A stretch of 64,000 nucleotides of DNA from contig CAVPHY010000002.1 of the NCBI GenBank assembly GCA_963704855.1, forward strand, positions 806,001 through 870,000, given 5' to 3'. Positions 63,703-64,000 of the stretch are shown here, in pieces. Each line of letters starts with the position of its first letter. Position 1 is the first letter of the stretch. The stretch is from SZUA-36 sp963704855. GTDB lineage: Bacteria > Pseudomonadota > Gammaproteobacteria > Xanthomonadales > SZUA-36. A program made the position numbers and the translations under genes. The notes beneath the pieces are model-generated. The model saw nothing but the letters and a program-made list of their open reading frames with translations. It was not told the DNA's origin and searched no databases.

Positions 63703-64000
63703 TTGAACTCAGATCCCACACCCCGATACGACCATCGCCCTTACATTGTTGCGTTAACTGGTGGTATTGCCTCGGGCAAAACCCTGATCTCCGATGAGTT
63801 TGCGTCGCTGGGTGTGCCGGTTATTGATACCGATGTGATCGCGCATAAGCTGGTTGAACCAGGCGAACCTGCCCTTGAAGAAATTAAAAGTGAATTCGGG
63901 CCGGAAATCATTGACGATTGCGGACGACTTAAAAGACGTGAATTGAGATCCTTGATTTTTTCAGACCCGGATAAACGCAAAAAACTTGAGTACATTCTGC
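63703..64000 (+). CDS. coaE: Dephospho-CoA kinase (3' end outside window)
   Basis: The frame reads YIVALTGGIASGKTLISDEF (P-loop), then ASLGVPVIDTDVIAHKLVEP, the start of CoaE, which phosphorylates dephospho-CoA in the last step of coenzyme A synthesis. The start is uncertain: TTG at 63703 follows the pilD stop, and a GTG at 63676 inside pilD is also in frame. The pilD-coaE pair is standard in gammaproteobacteria. Only about 99 codons are inside the window. Confidence 0.93.
   Translation, partial: MNSDPTPRYDHRPYIVALTGGIASGKTLISDEFASLGVPVIDTDVIAHKLVEPGEPALEEIKSEFGPEIIDDCGRLKRRELRSLIFSDPDKRKKLEYIL

Noticed and set aside
1..64000. CRISPR array, IS element, prophage, tRNA or rRNA
   Set aside because: No regularly spaced direct repeats, transposase, integrase, phage genes or cloverleaf sequence could be recognised on reading the gaps.

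Overview
The window is chromosomal DNA of a Gram-negative gammaproteobacterium, not a plasmid or phage. It carries bamD, rluD, pgeF, sucCD, a RelA-type ppGpp synthetase, mrcB (PBP1b), LptF/LptG and a type IV pilus block (pilSR, pilA, pilB, pilC, pilD, coaE). A sucCD-pilSR-pilABCD-coaE neighbourhood resembles Xanthomonadales and related deep-branching gammaproteobacteria. Base composition is moderately GC-rich, with AT-rich patches around 19 kb, 38 kb and 58-60 kb. No rRNA, tRNA, CRISPR array, IS element or prophage was recognised.

Layout. (1) 1-18.9 kb looks like a bacterial sphingolipid (ceramide) locus. It has a glycosyltransferase, a YghO/bCerS-type GNAT acyltransferase (candidate ceramide synthase), three nucleotidyltransferase-fold proteins, a GMC oxidoreductase, a TonB-dependent receptor, an LptA-LptF-LptG set and a phosphoesterase. 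It ends in a minus-strand operon of fatty acyl-AMP ligase, NAD-dependent reductase (CerR-like), dedicated acyl carrier protein and serine palmitoyltransferase-like AKB synthase. (2) 19.3-25.4 kb holds LysE, TsaB, a DinG/YoaA helicase, a TPR lipoprotein and PBP1b. (3) 25.6-30.1 kb is one 1503-residue protein with three glycosyltransferase domains. (4) 30.7-38 kb holds relA, hrpA and a threonine aldolase. (5) 38-47 kb is a secreted SpvB/FG-GAP/YD-repeat (Rhs-type) polymorphic toxin broken into several reading frames, followed by a shredded small secreted-protein gene. (6) 47-54 kb holds a shortened flippase-like gene, pgeF, rluD, bamD, nadE and sucDC. (7) 54-64 kb is the type IV pilus cluster: PilS and PilR, a pilin-glycosylation-type ligase, PilA behind a sigma-54 promoter, PilB, PilC, PilD and the start of coaE.

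Two signals stand out. First, the ceramide genes lie beside an Lpt-type export set and several nucleotidyltransferases, suggesting a locus that makes, decorates and exports sphingolipids. Second, two intergenic cassettes (14.2-14.5 kb and 30.18-30.62 kb) have the same architecture although their arms differ. Each lies between convergent genes and has two long imperfect inverted repeats in opposite orientation, enclosing short hairpins that mostly carry GGA in the loop. Loops of this kind are the classical binding sites of CsrA/RsmA.

Data quality. Many genes are interrupted by apparent single-base indels (2.1, 37.9, 38-44.7, 57.5-59.5 and 62.5 kb), several in short homopolymers, while the protein sequence continues intelligibly in the next frame. 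Sequencing or assembly error explains most of them more simply than gene decay. Frame-broken genes are described as reconstructed from more than one frame.
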